NCBI GenBank assembly: GCA_913053665.1
Contig: CAJXGR010000041.1
Coordinates: forward strand, 1 to 14,839
DNA: 14,839 nt
Source: an uncultured Spirochaetia bacterium
GTDB lineage: Bacteria; Spirochaetota; UBA6919
Direction: 5' to 3'
The notes beneath the pieces were generated by a model that was given only the letters and a program-made list of their open reading frames with translations, was not told where the DNA came from and searched no databases. Each line of letters starts with the position of its first letter. The first letter of the stretch is position 1. Of this stretch, positions 1 through 8,208 are shown piece by piece. The translations under genes were made by a program, and so were the position numbers.

Positions 1-690
1 TCAAGCGGGCCTAAAGGGAAACTTATGCACAACAAGTTTATCATCATTGATGGAGAGTGGGTCTGGACGGGAAGTTTTAATACAACGGATAATGGAAGTT
101 ACAAGAATAATAACAACAGCATCCTCATTCACTCCCCCAAATTGGCCGAGAACTTCATAGACGAGTTTAATGAAATGTTTGTTGACAAGCTTTTCGGCTA
201 TCGATCGCCTAAAAGTATCCAGTACAGGTCTATCCGCTTTCCCGATGGAACAACTATTCGCACGTTGTTTGCCCCCGAAAACGGTGTGGCCAAAGCTTTG
301 ACGAAAGAAATCCGTAAGGCAAAGAAGTCCATTTACTTTATGGCCTTTAGCTTCACCCACGACGGGATGGGGCAAGCCATGATCGAAAAATATAAGGATG
401 GAGTCCAGGTGAAAGGCGTTTTTGAAAAAAGAGGCGGTAAATCCAAATACTCAGAATACGGTCAGCTTAAGAATGCAGGGATTCAAACCGTACAATTAGA
501 CAGAAACAAGTATGCCATGCATCATAAAGTGATCATTATCGATGAACGAGTCACGATCACCGGGTCTTTTAACTTCAGTAATAATGCCAACAAAAGGAAC
601 GATGAAAACGTGTTAATCATTGATAATCCCAGAATAGCAAAAGCTTATATAAATGAGTTCCAACGAATCTACCAAAGAGACGCTCAGTAA
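1..690 (+). CDS. Phospholipase D-like protein with two HKD motifs (5'-truncated by window edge)
   Basis: The frame is open from base 1, so the true start lies outside the window and the ATG at 25 is internal. Two PLD catalytic motifs are visible. The first, at the left edge, reads HNKFIIID followed by GSFN (His at 28-30). The second reads HHKVIIIDE followed by GSFNFS (first His at 520-522), about 164 codons later. A monomer with both halves forms one active site in this superfamily, in which the first His is the nucleophile and the second the acid. Members include phospholipases, nucleases and phosphatidyltransferases. The short HxK(x)4D motifs with trailing GSFN resemble the nuclease-like or uncharacterised bacterial PLD proteins more than classical phospholipase D. 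Whether a signal peptide or other N-terminal domain exists cannot be seen. It ends 3 bp before the next gene, so the two are probably co-transcribed. Family assignment is firm; substrate is unknown. Confidence 0.9.
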   Translation, partial: SSGPKGKLMHNKFIIIDGEWVWTGSFNTTDNGSYKNNNNSILIHSPKLAENFIDEFNEMFVDKLFGYRSPKSIQYRSIRFPDGTTIRTLFAPENGVAKALTKEIRKAKKSIYFMAFSFTHDGMGQAMIEKYKDGVQVKGVFEKRGGKSKYSEYGQLKNAGIQTVQLDRNKYAMHHKVIIIDERVTITGSFNFSNNANKRNDENVLIIDNPRIAKAYINEFQRIYQRDAQ

Positions 691-693
691 AGA

Positions 694-2040
694 ATGATGA
701 ATCCTGAACTGTCGCAAAGGATAGAAACTCTCTTCGGCCTAAAGGATCCTGGAGAGTTCCTGTCCTCCATATTATCGTTGCTGTCCGACTATCCCTATGA
801 GGATATTGCCCGTCAGTCCTGCTTTGTTCTGTGTTCTATCCTCCATAAAGATGCCTACCCCAAATTCGTCCATCATGGCTTTATGGGGCTGATTGCGGCG
901 ATCCAGTCCAGAGCCTACATCAAGAATGATACCCTCAAGAATCTTCCTCTCATACAAGCCCTCAGATATGCGTCATTGGAGAGTCACAAGCCTAGAGTCA
1001 GTTTTCAAGAGCCTTTAGATAACCTTCTCCCTTTCAACACCGTAAAAGACCTATTGAATAAGTCCATCAAAGATCAGGACATCCAAAAGGCCTATTCTTT
1101 AATTATATCCCTTATGAATCAAGAGTCAGAGAGAACTCAAGTCTTGAACTATCTATATAACATTAGCTTGAGAGATACATTCAATCTGGGTCACAAAAGT
1201 ATTTACCTGCTTAAATCTTTGGAGCTTTGCGAAGAACCTGGCTGGGAGAACTGTCATCCCATCTTGTTTCCTGCGATCCATTATCTCGTCCTTGCACCGT
1301 CCGATAGGGTATTCGATCAGGTTATCACTGAGTATACGGATCAGAACAAGATAGATCACAATAGCTTGAGTCAAAACGATGGCCTCATAGACCAGCAAGG
1401 TGTGTCTTCATTAAGAAAAGCTATTCTATCCGGAGACACTCAAGACATCTTGAATCGGGTCTTTCACTTAGTAGGCGAAGGAATAGGCCATTCATCCCTT
1501 ATGGATGGGTTACAGTTGATTGCAGGGGATATTGTCTATCGATCGCACCCCAAGTACTGGCTTTATGCCCTCCACGGGTTTAATTACGTGTCAACGATAC
1601 AAAGTTCCAAAGAGATTTTATGCAATGAGTTAAAGCTATATTCCTTGTATATGACGGCTTTATACCTAAACTGGATGAAGGGAAAAGCCCGACTCACAAA
1701 AGATCAGTGCAGCCTATCCGTTGATATTAACCCAGTCAAAGGGGATATTCATGATCTAAATAAGGCAATCGACGATTCAAAGGTTGAGTCGGCCTGTAAT
1801 CTGGTCACATACCTTTGGGAGCAGGGGGATTTAGAATCCTTATACTCCGCTTTAGTTATCCAAACAGCCAAAACAGATGGACGCATCTATTTTGCCCATG
1901 ACCTAAAGTATACTTATGCCACCATCCGGGCTGTTGAAGAGGGCCCCCATGCCAACCAATTGAATCTACTTCTGTCGTTAGTGAAGTTTCTTGCGGCTGG
2001 GAAAAAGTCCAGGGGTTTCTATGAGCTGTTAAGAAAATAG
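694..2040 (+). CDS. Uncharacterised His-rich, all-helical 448-aa protein
   Basis: I do not recognise this protein with confidence. It starts ATG-ATG (694 or 697), 3 bp after the stop of the PLD-like gene, with only a weak purine-rich stretch upstream; translational coupling is likely. There is no signal peptide or membrane segment. The sequence is predicted helical throughout and has regularly placed histidines in hydrophobic helical contexts: H167 (LGHKSIYLLKSLE), H188 and H196 (HPILFPAIHYLV), H266 (GEGIGHSSLMDGL), H285 and H294 (HPKYWLYALHGFNYV). From memory, the layout of a GHxxIY helix, an H-x(7)-H helix and later paired His resembles a helical domain annotated in some Rieske or questin-oxidase-like proteins, which would imply a metal or haem site. 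That comparison is weak and no Rieske cluster motif (CxH...CxxH) is present. The tight link to a PLD-like enzyme suggests a shared pathway. Confidence 0.75.
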   Translation: MMNPELSQRIETLFGLKDPGEFLSSILSLLSDYPYEDIARQSCFVLCSILHKDAYPKFVHHGFMGLIAAIQSRAYIKNDTLKNLPLIQALRYASLESHKPRVSFQEPLDNLLPFNTVKDLLNKSIKDQDIQKAYSLIISLMNQESERTQVLNYLYNISLRDTFNLGHKSIYLLKSLELCEEPGWENCHPILFPAIHYLVLAPSDRVFDQVITEYTDQNKIDHNSLSQNDGLIDQQGVSSLRKAILSGDTQDILNRVFHLVGEGIGHSSLMDGLQLIAGDIVYRSHPKYWLYALHGFNYVSTIQSSKEILCNELKLYSLYMTALYLNWMKGKARLTKDQCSLSVDINPVKGDIHDLNKAIDDSKVESACNLVTYLWEQGDLESLYSALVIQTAKTDGRIYFAHDLKYTYATIRAVEEGPHANQLNLLLSLVKFLAAGKKSRGFYELLRK

Positions 2041-2079
2041 TTTTACATCATCAAGCTATTAAAACAATAAATTAGCCAT

Positions 2080-2085
2080 TATACT
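2080..2085 (+). promoter_or_regulatory. Possible -10 element upstream of the 549-aa gene
   Basis: TATACT matches the sigma-70 -10 consensus at five of six bases, 65 bp before the chosen start at 2151. No good -35 is seen at the expected distance. The 110-bp gap after 2040 is AT-rich and has no clear hairpin terminator, so read-through from the upstream pair is also possible. Confidence 0.25.
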
Positions 2086-2150
2086 CTTTATTTTTTGCTC
2101 ATTCTCCAGGAAAATCGTTATATTTGTACAAAATCTTCAGGATTATGGTT

Positions 2151-3800
2151 ATGGATGCTCCAATACTTAAAGATTTTAAAATAGATGATCTTATCCCCCT
2201 TGCTTATGAGAAAGTCATGGAGGACCTCCATCTTCCCCCTGGGTATGAAATTATCCAACCTATGAGCCGTGAGCTATCTGGAGCCTATCATAAAATGGGT
2301 CTTGGACTTGATAACCTGGAAAGTCTGGTGATTCAGATTAGTGAGGGTAAACTGGATTTGCCTCTGAAAAAGTATTTTGAGACCCTTAAATCCAATTATC
2401 ATTTTCCCATCATGGACTTCAGCCAATTTCGACAACTTGTTGTATCGGATTTTCAGGAAACAGGCCGATTGGAGCCAGGGGACCTTAAAGCCAAGATTGA
2501 GACATTTCAGGCCTTTGCAAATATTTTCTTTGGGAATATAAGGAAAATCATTGAGTCAAAGAGATTTGAGGTGAAAGACGAAAAAATGATCCACCTTTAT
2601 CCCCAGGCCTTAGAGGCCTACGAAAGAGCCCTCATGTGGATCGATGAGAAACATGCAGATAACACTCTTAAGGAGAAGATGGCCTTTTATCTTCAACTGA
2701 CTTTTCCAAAGAACGAAGAAGAACTTCAAGGGATCTATGAAAAAAACAGATCGCTCTTAGAGGCAGTGATTGCCGTCCAGAAAATAGAAAACATAGCAAT
2801 CTTCACCCGAATGCTTACTGAGGGAGCCAATATAGATGTAAGTACTTTAACTAAAGAATCATTAGTTAATTGGCGCAATGAGGTCAGTGAAATCACCCGT
2901 CAGGCTAAGGATGAAAAAAGAATACAAAAAGAAGAGGCTAAAAAGAAGAAAATCCCCCTCGATGAGCCACTGATCACCCTGTTATTCAATGATATTGTCC
3001 CAAGACTCCTCCAGAAAAAGAACCTAAAAACTATTCTTATGGAAATCAAGGGCAATTTCACAAGTCCTCAAAGTAAAATAGTATTGGGTCAACTCCTCCA
3101 GGTGATGCAGCCGATTGAACAAGACTTTATAGATATTCTTTTTGCAGAGGACGGAAAGGATTATTATAAAAACTTTGACGAAAATGAACAGGAGGAAAAC
3201 TCCCTCCTTTACTTTGCCATACTGTATAAAGCACTTATTGAAAACCAGATTGACTTTTTAGTGGAATTAATTAAAAACCATACAGAGCATTATCTTCTAC
3301 GTATTGGAGTCAGAAAACTCTTCCTTATCAAGATCTATCAAAATAGTCGGATAAAAAATCCTGTGGGTGAAAATCGTGTGATTAGTGCGTTTTTGAACTC
3401 TTTTGAAAAGATGATCCTGAACGACTCAGAGGATTTAAAGATCCGTAATGAAAATCTCATCCAGTTTTCCAGGATGATTATCACAGGCTTTCCCGACCTT
3501 TCCGAAAACCTGAATACCAGCTTAAGCGACCTCTTTATCAAGATTTACAGTGAAATACTTGACATCAACCTCTTCAATAAGTTTGTTAGTCTAAAAAAAC
3601 TCACCGAAAAGGAAAGTGACAAACTTGAACTATTAAAAAATGGGTTCAAGCTTTATGAAGCCATTGTAAAGGGACTATCAAACAATGCCAATAAGCCTAG
3701 AGATCAAGCACGACGCAATGAGTTCGTTTTAGCCAAAATGGAGCGTAAATTGGCAGGGAATGTTAAGAAGATTAAGAGTAAATCCATAACCCTGAACTAA
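2151..3800 (+). CDS. Uncharacterised 549-aa cytoplasmic helical protein
   Basis: I do not recognise this gene. I chose ATG 2151 (MDAPILKDFK) because AGGA at 2139-2142 lies 8 bases upstream. A TTG at 2124 and an ATG at 2145 in the same frame are alternatives with poorer spacing. No signal peptide or membrane helix is visible and I find no cysteine in the whole protein, which suits a soluble cytoplasmic location. The N-terminal half (about residues 1-240) is amphipathic helix. A highly charged Lys/Glu linker around 2896-2955 then leads into a second helical half containing an acidic segment near 3170-3200. The C-terminus is strongly basic (KMERKLAGNVKKIKSKS). The halves look like two helical bundles joined by a charged hinge. 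Codon use looks like that of its neighbours, with no sign of decay. Function unknown. Confidence 0.8.
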   Translation: MDAPILKDFKIDDLIPLAYEKVMEDLHLPPGYEIIQPMSRELSGAYHKMGLGLDNLESLVIQISEGKLDLPLKKYFETLKSNYHFPIMDFSQFRQLVVSDFQETGRLEPGDLKAKIETFQAFANIFFGNIRKIIESKRFEVKDEKMIHLYPQALEAYERALMWIDEKHADNTLKEKMAFYLQLTFPKNEEELQGIYEKNRSLLEAVIAVQKIENIAIFTRMLTEGANIDVSTLTKESLVNWRNEVSEITRQAKDEKRIQKEEAKKKKIPLDEPLITLLFNDIVPRLLQKKNLKTILMEIKGNFTSPQSKIVLGQLLQVMQPIEQDFIDILFAEDGKDYYKNFDENEQEENSLLYFAILYKALIENQIDFLVELIKNHTEHYLLRIGVRKLFLIKIYQNSRIKNPVGENRVISAFLNSFEKMILNDSEDLKIRNENLIQFSRMIITGFPDLSENLNTSLSDLFIKIYSEILDINLFNKFVSLKKLTEKESDKLELLKNGFKLYEAIVKGLSNNANKPRDQARRNEFVLAKMERKLAGNVKKIKSKSITLN

Positions 3801-3865
3801 TAATCGCTAGAAACACGATATTGCTGACGACTTTGTAGCGAACCAATAGGGTATGAAATCTTCTA

Positions 3866-3935
3866 AAACCTAAATATCATAAATATATAGACCTATTTCA
3901 GGTTTAGTTTATAAGGATGGATAATTCAGGTCTAT
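3866..3935 (+). promoter_or_regulatory. Leader with competing inverted repeats upstream of the GH3 gene
   Basis: Four related half-sites lie in 70 bp: AAACCT (3866-3871), ATAGACCT (3887-3894), AGGTTT (3900-3905) and AGGTCTAT (3928-3935). ATAGACCT and AGGTCTAT are perfect 8-bp complements. AGGTTT can pair either with AAACCT or, through one G-U, with AGACCT across a 5-base loop. The pairings exclude one another, as in an attenuator or a leader switch, and the last arm ends 30 bp before the start codon. It could equally be a pair of operator half-sites or chance in an AT-rich gap. A GATAAT at 3920-3925 may be a -10. Confidence 0.3.
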
Positions 3936-3965
3936 TCCCTGCATCCTCATAACAAGCGGTGAATC

Positions 3966-5702
3966 ATGAATCAATTAATGGAAAAAATGTCTCTGAGAGA
4001 GAAGATTGGCCAATTGCTCTGTCTTCATATCAAAGGGATAGATTATGAAGACAAGGATCTTGACTATCTGAGAGTCCGAAATGCCATTACTGAAGAGCAT
4101 ATTGGTGGATTGATCTTATTTCATGGGGAAGCAAAAGCGGCCGTCAGGCTTCTAAACGAGTACCAAGACCTCTCTAGACTGCCACTTCTTGTGAGTTCCG
4201 ATATAGAGAGAGGAGTGGGTCAGATATTAAAGGGTGGGACGGAATTCCCAACGAATATGGCCATTGGTGCTACCTTTCATCCAGAGTTTACAAGGATGCA
4301 GGGCAGGATTACAGCTATAGAAGCAAGGGCTGTGGGTATCCATGTAGCTTATGCGCCGGTGGCAGATGTCAATAGCAATCCTGACAACCCTATTATCAAC
4401 ATACGTTCCTATGGGGAAGACCCACACTGGGTGGCCCGATTTGTTGAGGGCTATATCCAGGGTGTGCAGGGAAATGATGTACTGGCAACAGCGAAACACT
4501 TTCCAGGCCATGGAGACACAGCAGAGGATTCTCACGCACGCCTTCCTGTCCTTGACATCACACGGAATCGCTTTAACAGGGTGGAATCCATCCCTTTCAG
4601 AAAGTCAATTGAATCGAATGTGGCCCAAATTATGTCGGCTCATATTGCCTTCCCTGAACTGACCCAAAAAGAAAAGATTCCAGCCACCTTATCCAGAGAG
4701 ATTCTTACAGGTCTTTTGAGAGATGAAATGGGGTTTGAAGGACTTATTGTGACGGATGCTTTAAACATGGCAGGAGTAGCCGATCATTTCAGTGAAGGGG
4801 AGATGGCTGTTTTAGCTATGGAAGCGGGTGTTGACATACTTCTCTATCCTAAATCAGCTAAGGTGGTGGTGGATTCACTGGAGAAGGCGGTGAAGTCTGG
4901 GCGTATCTCTGAGAAACGAATCGAGGAGTCATTAATTAAAATACTTCAGGCCAAAGAGGATTTAGGACTTTTTGATCAAAGAACAGTCCAGTTAGACAAG
5001 GTATTAGAAAGACTGAATACGGAAGAATCCCGTCAATCAGCTTTGGAAGTGGCCAGGGCTTCTATCACTCTTGTCTGTCCAAATAAAGAGTTCGTTCCAT
5101 TCAAGGGGATTGGGAATCAGCCTAGTCAGTCGTTAACCAATCTAAGAACGGCTCAGTGTCCTGGGGTCTCATGGTTTCCTCTATTCAGGAAATCACCCGT
5201 TCAGTTAGTCATTTATGATGAAGACAGCTCGGATAATGTGGGTGAATCCCTTATATCTGAGTTAAGTCATAGAGATCCCTCCTTTAACAAACCCATTATC
5301 GCCACACCGGATAATATCAGTCGGTTGAGAGACACATTAGACCGTCTTGAGGGAGATAAAACCTTTGTAATCGCGATATTCTCAAGGATAGCCTCCTGGA
5401 AAGAACGGTCTGGACTAAACCACAAGATGATAGAAAGCATCGATCATCTATTAGATAAGCATCCAAAGATACTGGTTATTTCTTTCGCCTCTCCTTACAT
5501 CTATAATGAACTTCAAGCCCCTAACATGTTTATCTGTACGTATTCCTCTACGGTGTTATCCCAAATAGCCTGTGTGGAAGCCTTATATGGAGAGATACCA
5601 ATGCGGGGGCTTTTGCCTGTCTCTTTAAAAGGCTATCCTCTCCTTTCCCCTGTGGATCAAGAAGAATTGCGAGAGAGATCAGATTCTGTTCACCTGGCCT
5701 AA
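3966..5702 (+). CDS. nagZ: Glycoside hydrolase family 3 beta-N-acetylhexosaminidase (NagZ-like), two-domain form
   Basis: The N-terminal ~340 residues are a GH3 TIM barrel and carry the NagZ signature. KHFPGHGDT (from K177) is followed by D188-S-H190, the Asp-His dyad that replaces the usual GH3 acid/base, and IVTDALNM provides the Asp264 nucleophile. The enzyme removes GlcNAc from muropeptides or other beta-GlcNAc glycosides in peptidoglycan recycling. A C-terminal Rossmann-like GH3_C domain (about 350-578) is present, ending in the usual ALYGEIPMRGLLPVSL pattern. The protein therefore resembles the ~600-residue Bacillus-type NagZ rather than the 341-residue E. coli form. No signal peptide is seen, so it acts in the cytoplasm. 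The start is ATG 3966, preceded by GGTGA at rather short spacing; MSLREKIGQLL, the normal family start, lies within ten residues. I see no recycling partners (ampG, murQ, nagA) next to it. Confidence 0.93.
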   Translation: MNQLMEKMSLREKIGQLLCLHIKGIDYEDKDLDYLRVRNAITEEHIGGLILFHGEAKAAVRLLNEYQDLSRLPLLVSSDIERGVGQILKGGTEFPTNMAIGATFHPEFTRMQGRITAIEARAVGIHVAYAPVADVNSNPDNPIINIRSYGEDPHWVARFVEGYIQGVQGNDVLATAKHFPGHGDTAEDSHARLPVLDITRNRFNRVESIPFRKSIESNVAQIMSAHIAFPELTQKEKIPATLSREILTGLLRDEMGFEGLIVTDALNMAGVADHFSEGEMAVLAMEAGVDILLYPKSAKVVVDSLEKAVKSGRISEKRIEESLIKILQAKEDLGLFDQRTVQLDKVLERLNTEESRQSALEVARASITLVCPNKEFVPFKGIGNQPSQSLTNLRTAQCPGVSWFPLFRKSPVQLVIYDEDSSDNVGESLISELSHRDPSFNKPIIATPDNISRLRDTLDRLEGDKTFVIAIFSRIASWKERSGLNHKMIESIDHLLDKHPKILVISFASPYIYNELQAPNMFICTYSSTVLSQIACVEALYGEIPMRGLLPVSLKGYPLLSPVDQEELRERSDSVHLA

Positions 5703-5706
5703 ACTC

Positions 5707-5735
5707 TTGACATTTTTGTACGTTATCATTAATTT
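5707..5735 (+). promoter_or_regulatory. Candidate promoter for the DUF420 gene
   Basis: TTGACA (5707-5712) is a perfect -35 hexamer placed just after the stop of the GH3 gene. The hexamer at 17-bp spacing, TAATTT (5730-5735), is a poor -10 (three of six). Farther downstream a perfect hairpin TATTTC-GCT-GAAATA (5753-5767) sits immediately before the ribosome-binding site AGAGAGG (5769-5775). Confidence 0.35.
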
Positions 5736-5779
5736 TCATGACCACACGTTGATATTTCGCTGAAATAAAGAGAGGTTCT

Positions 5780-6214
5780 ATGATAGAAATCCTACCCATT
5801 GTGAACGCCACGCTGAACGGAATAAGCACTGTATTTATATTGTCAGGAGTCTTTTTCATACGGCAAAAGAAGGTCAAAGCCCACCGGATATGCTTACTGA
5901 GTGCTGTGGGATCTTCCACACTATTCCTGATCTCTTATCTAACCTATCACATAACTAAAAGTGAACCCACCCGCTTTCTTGGAGAAGGATGGCTTAAAAT
6001 ATTGTATTTCACTATACTCATCTCTCACATCATTCTGGCCGCTGTTATAGTCCCCCTTGTACTGATCACCTTGATGCGTGCAATGGGGGAACGCTTTGAG
6101 AGTCATAGAAAGATCGCCCGTTGGACCTTTCCCATATGGCTTTATGTATCGGTCACGGGGGTCGTGATTTATATCATGTTGTATCCGATGAAACTTGGCT
6201 CAACAGCCTACTAA
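5780..6214 (+). CDS. DUF420 family integral membrane protein
   Basis: This 144-aa protein has four hydrophobic segments (about residues 5-27, 37-57, 73-97 and 115-138) and matches the DUF420 pattern along its length: LPIVNATLNG at the start, a KxHR loop, the ILISHIILA segment, SHRKIARWT and a final TGVVIYIMLY helix. The family's histidines are in place: H35, H57, H83 and H109, each at or near a membrane boundary and suited to metal or haem binding. DUF420 proteins (YozB in Bacillus) are often found near cytochrome oxidase genes, and a Staphylococcus homologue has, as I recall, been linked to aa3 oxidase assembly. No oxidase gene is in this window, so that role is not supported by context here. 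The start follows a good ribosome-binding site with a 4-base spacer. Confidence 0.9.
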   Translation: MIEILPIVNATLNGISTVFILSGVFFIRQKKVKAHRICLLSAVGSSTLFLISYLTYHITKSEPTRFLGEGWLKILYFTILISHIILAAVIVPLVLITLMRAMGERFESHRKIARWTFPIWLYVSVTGVVIYIMLYPMKLGSTAY

Positions 6215-6361
6215 GGGCGATAAACGATGTCCGAAGATTATCAGCAAGTCCTAGTAGAGAATTAAGTCAAAATATGATGAAAATGACGGTGCGTGAAGAC
6301 TCGAAAGCTGTGTTTCGGTTGGTTAGTTTACTCCTCCCGGTAAATTGCTTATCTTTACGAT

Positions 6362-6736
6362 ATGAAGCTTATAACAGGAAAACGGGACCATTTGAACTTA
6401 TTGGGTTACTTCCTGGAACTGATTGTTGCCAGCCATTGTGACGATCCCAAAAAAACAAGAAACGGAAAAAGACCTGTCAACCTCTTGATTCGGGGAGGAC
6501 GAATGGCCGTATATCTTGTTTTTGAAGGAACGAATATCCATATTATGCCCGCCAATGAAGATCTTAGACCTCACATCACGGTATCAGCCAGTTTGAACAC
6601 CTTTTTGGACATATCCCTGGGGAAAAGTGTAGTCAAAGCCTTTCTATTGGGGAAAATAAGGCTGAGAGGGAATCTTATAAGACTATTGTTCTTATTAAAG
6701 TGGCTTAAACTTGATAAAGAAGCCAGAACCTCATAA
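6362..6736 (+). CDS. Small SCP2-fold (sterol carrier protein 2-like) protein
   Basis: This is a 124-aa soluble protein. The SCP2 fold is recognised by the strand-rich middle (LLIRGGRMAVYLVFEG, about 41-56), a strand PHITVSAS (70-77) and the characteristic end: LNTFLDISLGKSVVKAFLLGKIRLRGN, then a hydrophobic helix to about residue 117. Members of this fold bind lipids or acyl chains in a hydrophobic tunnel; bacterial single-domain forms are mostly uncharacterised. The only ATG in the open frame is 6362 (in-frame stop at 6341) and I see no Shine-Dalgarno sequence, so translation initiation is unusual or weak. A 12-codon ORF (6227-6265), with a better ribosome-binding site, lies upstream in the same frame but is separated by several stops. 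It may be a leader peptide or a relic of an earlier N-terminus. It follows the DUF420 gene by 147 bp and is probably in the same transcript. Confidence 0.75.
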   Translation: MKLITGKRDHLNLLGYFLELIVASHCDDPKKTRNGKRPVNLLIRGGRMAVYLVFEGTNIHIMPANEDLRPHITVSASLNTFLDISLGKSVVKAFLLGKIRLRGNLIRLLFLLKWLKLDKEARTS

Positions 6737-6757
6737 AAACCCTATCACTCAGGTGAT
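6735..6757 (-). terminator. Possible weak terminator of the LRR lipoprotein gene
   Basis: ATCAC-TCAG-GTGAT (6744-6757) forms a 5-bp stem with a 4-base loop just past the stop of the minus-strand gene. Read on the minus strand, AGGGTTTTT follows. The stem is short, so this is tentative. It lies in the 23-bp gap between convergent genes. Confidence 0.35.
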
Positions 6758-6759
6758 TC

Positions 6760-8208
6760 CTATCCAGAGAGGTTCCTGTTCAAGTTCACAGTACAGTTAG
6801 GCAGGATTTTCTTAAATGCCTCCACCCCTTCCTGAGTGACCTTTGAACCCCTTATATCAATAACCTCCAGCGATTTAATCCCACTGAGTTTTAATAATCC
6901 CTTGTCTGTCACGTTCACATTCCACATGTTGAGGATTCTAAGTTTTGGAATATCCTTTAAATAGCCCATACCCTCATCGGTGATATGAGGCCCCCATAAT
7001 TCTAATCTATATAGCTCTTTAAAGTGCTTAAAGTGCACAAGCCCTTTATCCGTCACAGGAGACCAAATAAGATTAATGGTTTCAAGCTTTTGAAGGGGCT
7101 TAAGAAGCTCAATTCCTCTATCCGTGATCCGTGAGCCACGAAAAGCCAGGTGTTTCAGTTGTGTCAGCTTGCTGATATAAAGACAGGCAGCATCCGTCAC
7201 CTGACTGCGTACGACGGATAAGGTCTCAAGGTTTTTCAGGCCAGTGATATGAGTTAAGCCGGATCCGGTGATATTGACCCATACGAGATTCAGGGTGGTT
7301 AGATCCTTGAGTCCCCTGATGTAAACTAATCCAGCATCATTGATCTGTGTATGATTCTCTATCTGAAGCTTGTCAAGCCCATCAAAATACTTTAAGTGAG
7401 TGAGATTACGATTGGTGACGGATGGTCCATGAATTGTAAGAGCAGAGAGGTTCATTAATTGCTCTTCACTATAATTGGCGTAGGCCTCGTTTGCATTGAC
7501 CACCCACTTCATAGCCTTCTTCAATGCTATGTTGTTCTTGGAACTGGGATCATTATGTCCAAGAATATCACACTGAGGCAGGGATTTCTTTAATTCGACA
7601 AAACCTTTATTGCTTAGTTTGGTTTTGTATAAATCAAGTATCTTTAAGGACTTAATAGCTTTTAAGTGACTGACGCTCTTATCGGTGATTGGAGTGTCAC
7701 TTAAGTAAAGCTCCTTGAGGTTTTTAAGGGACTGGATGTGAGCTAAGCCACTATCAGTAACGGATGTGTTCCATAGAACAAGGGTTTCAAGTGTAGGGAT
7801 GTTTTTCAGGTGTGTCAGATTGGCATCAGTGACCTTTGTGTGGCCTAAATATAGATGTTTCAATGAACTCATGTTTTTAAGATAGGCTAAACCTGATCCA
7901 TCCAACTTAGTCTCACTTAAATGGAGGGTTTCCAGGTTCTTGAACAACAGACTAGCATTTGAGGGAGTTTTGACCGCCAGTTTAGCTAAATCTTTATCAC
8001 TAATATCTTTATAGTTAAGATTTAGGGTTTTAACTTTTTGAAGCCCTTTTATTGTAAGAGGTTTATTCCATCGAGATCTGATTCCAAGATCCGTAATCCA
8101 TTTCTGAACGTTTTTAGGACTTGTGTTTTCGGGATTTTGGCTGCAAGAAAAGGTTGGAACGATCATCCAGACACAGCAGACTAATTTAATCCATGGGTTT
8201 TTCAACAT
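6760..8208 (-). CDS. Leucine-rich-repeat lipoprotein with two LRR blocks
   Basis: I start at the ATG at 8208 because GAGGA lies 4 bases upstream and the product then begins with a lipoprotein signal: MLKNPWIKLV, a hydrophobic core and TFSC, with Cys22 as the lipidated residue. The Thr at -3 is atypical; Leu is usual. An in-frame ATG at 8268 would add 20 residues and spoil the signal. The 482-aa protein is almost wholly 24-residue LRRs of the type LxxLxLxxTxVTDxGLxxLxxLxx. There are about six in residues 60-217 and nine in 255-476. Each block opens with a Lys-Trp helix (K36-W37 and K234-W235) and closes with the same LPxC cap (LPQC213 and LPNC472), pointing to internal duplication. Such LRR proteins are common in spirochaetes and planctomycetes and usually bind proteins. 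It is probably membrane-anchored, facing the periplasm or the cell surface. Confidence 0.9.
   Translation of the reverse strand: MLKNPWIKLVCCVWMIVPTFSCSQNPENTSPKNVQKWITDLGIRSRWNKPLTIKGLQKVKTLNLNYKDISDKDLAKLAVKTPSNASLLFKNLETLHLSETKLDGSGLAYLKNMSSLKHLYLGHTKVTDANLTHLKNIPTLETLVLWNTSVTDSGLAHIQSLKNLKELYLSDTPITDKSVSHLKAIKSLKILDLYKTKLSNKGFVELKKSLPQCDILGHNDPSSKNNIALKKAMKWVVNANEAYANYSEEQLMNLSALTIHGPSVTNRNLTHLKYFDGLDKLQIENHTQINDAGLVYIRGLKDLTTLNLVWVNITGSGLTHITGLKNLETLSVVRSQVTDAACLYISKLTQLKHLAFRGSRITDRGIELLKPLQKLETINLIWSPVTDKGLVHFKHFKELYRLELWGPHITDEGMGYLKDIPKLRILNMWNVNVTDKGLLKLSGIKSLEVIDIRGSKVTQEGVEAFKKILPNCTVNLNRNLSG

Noticed and set aside
3805..3840. CGCTA...TAGCG inverted repeat after the 549-aa gene as a terminator
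   Set aside because: The 5-bp stem has a 26-base loop and no T-run follows.
6121..6441. 106-codon ORF between the DUF420 and SCP2-fold genes
   Set aside because: It overlaps the ends of both recognised proteins in another frame, and its translation resembles no domain; I also checked it as a frameshifted N-terminus of the SCP2-fold protein and found no continuity.
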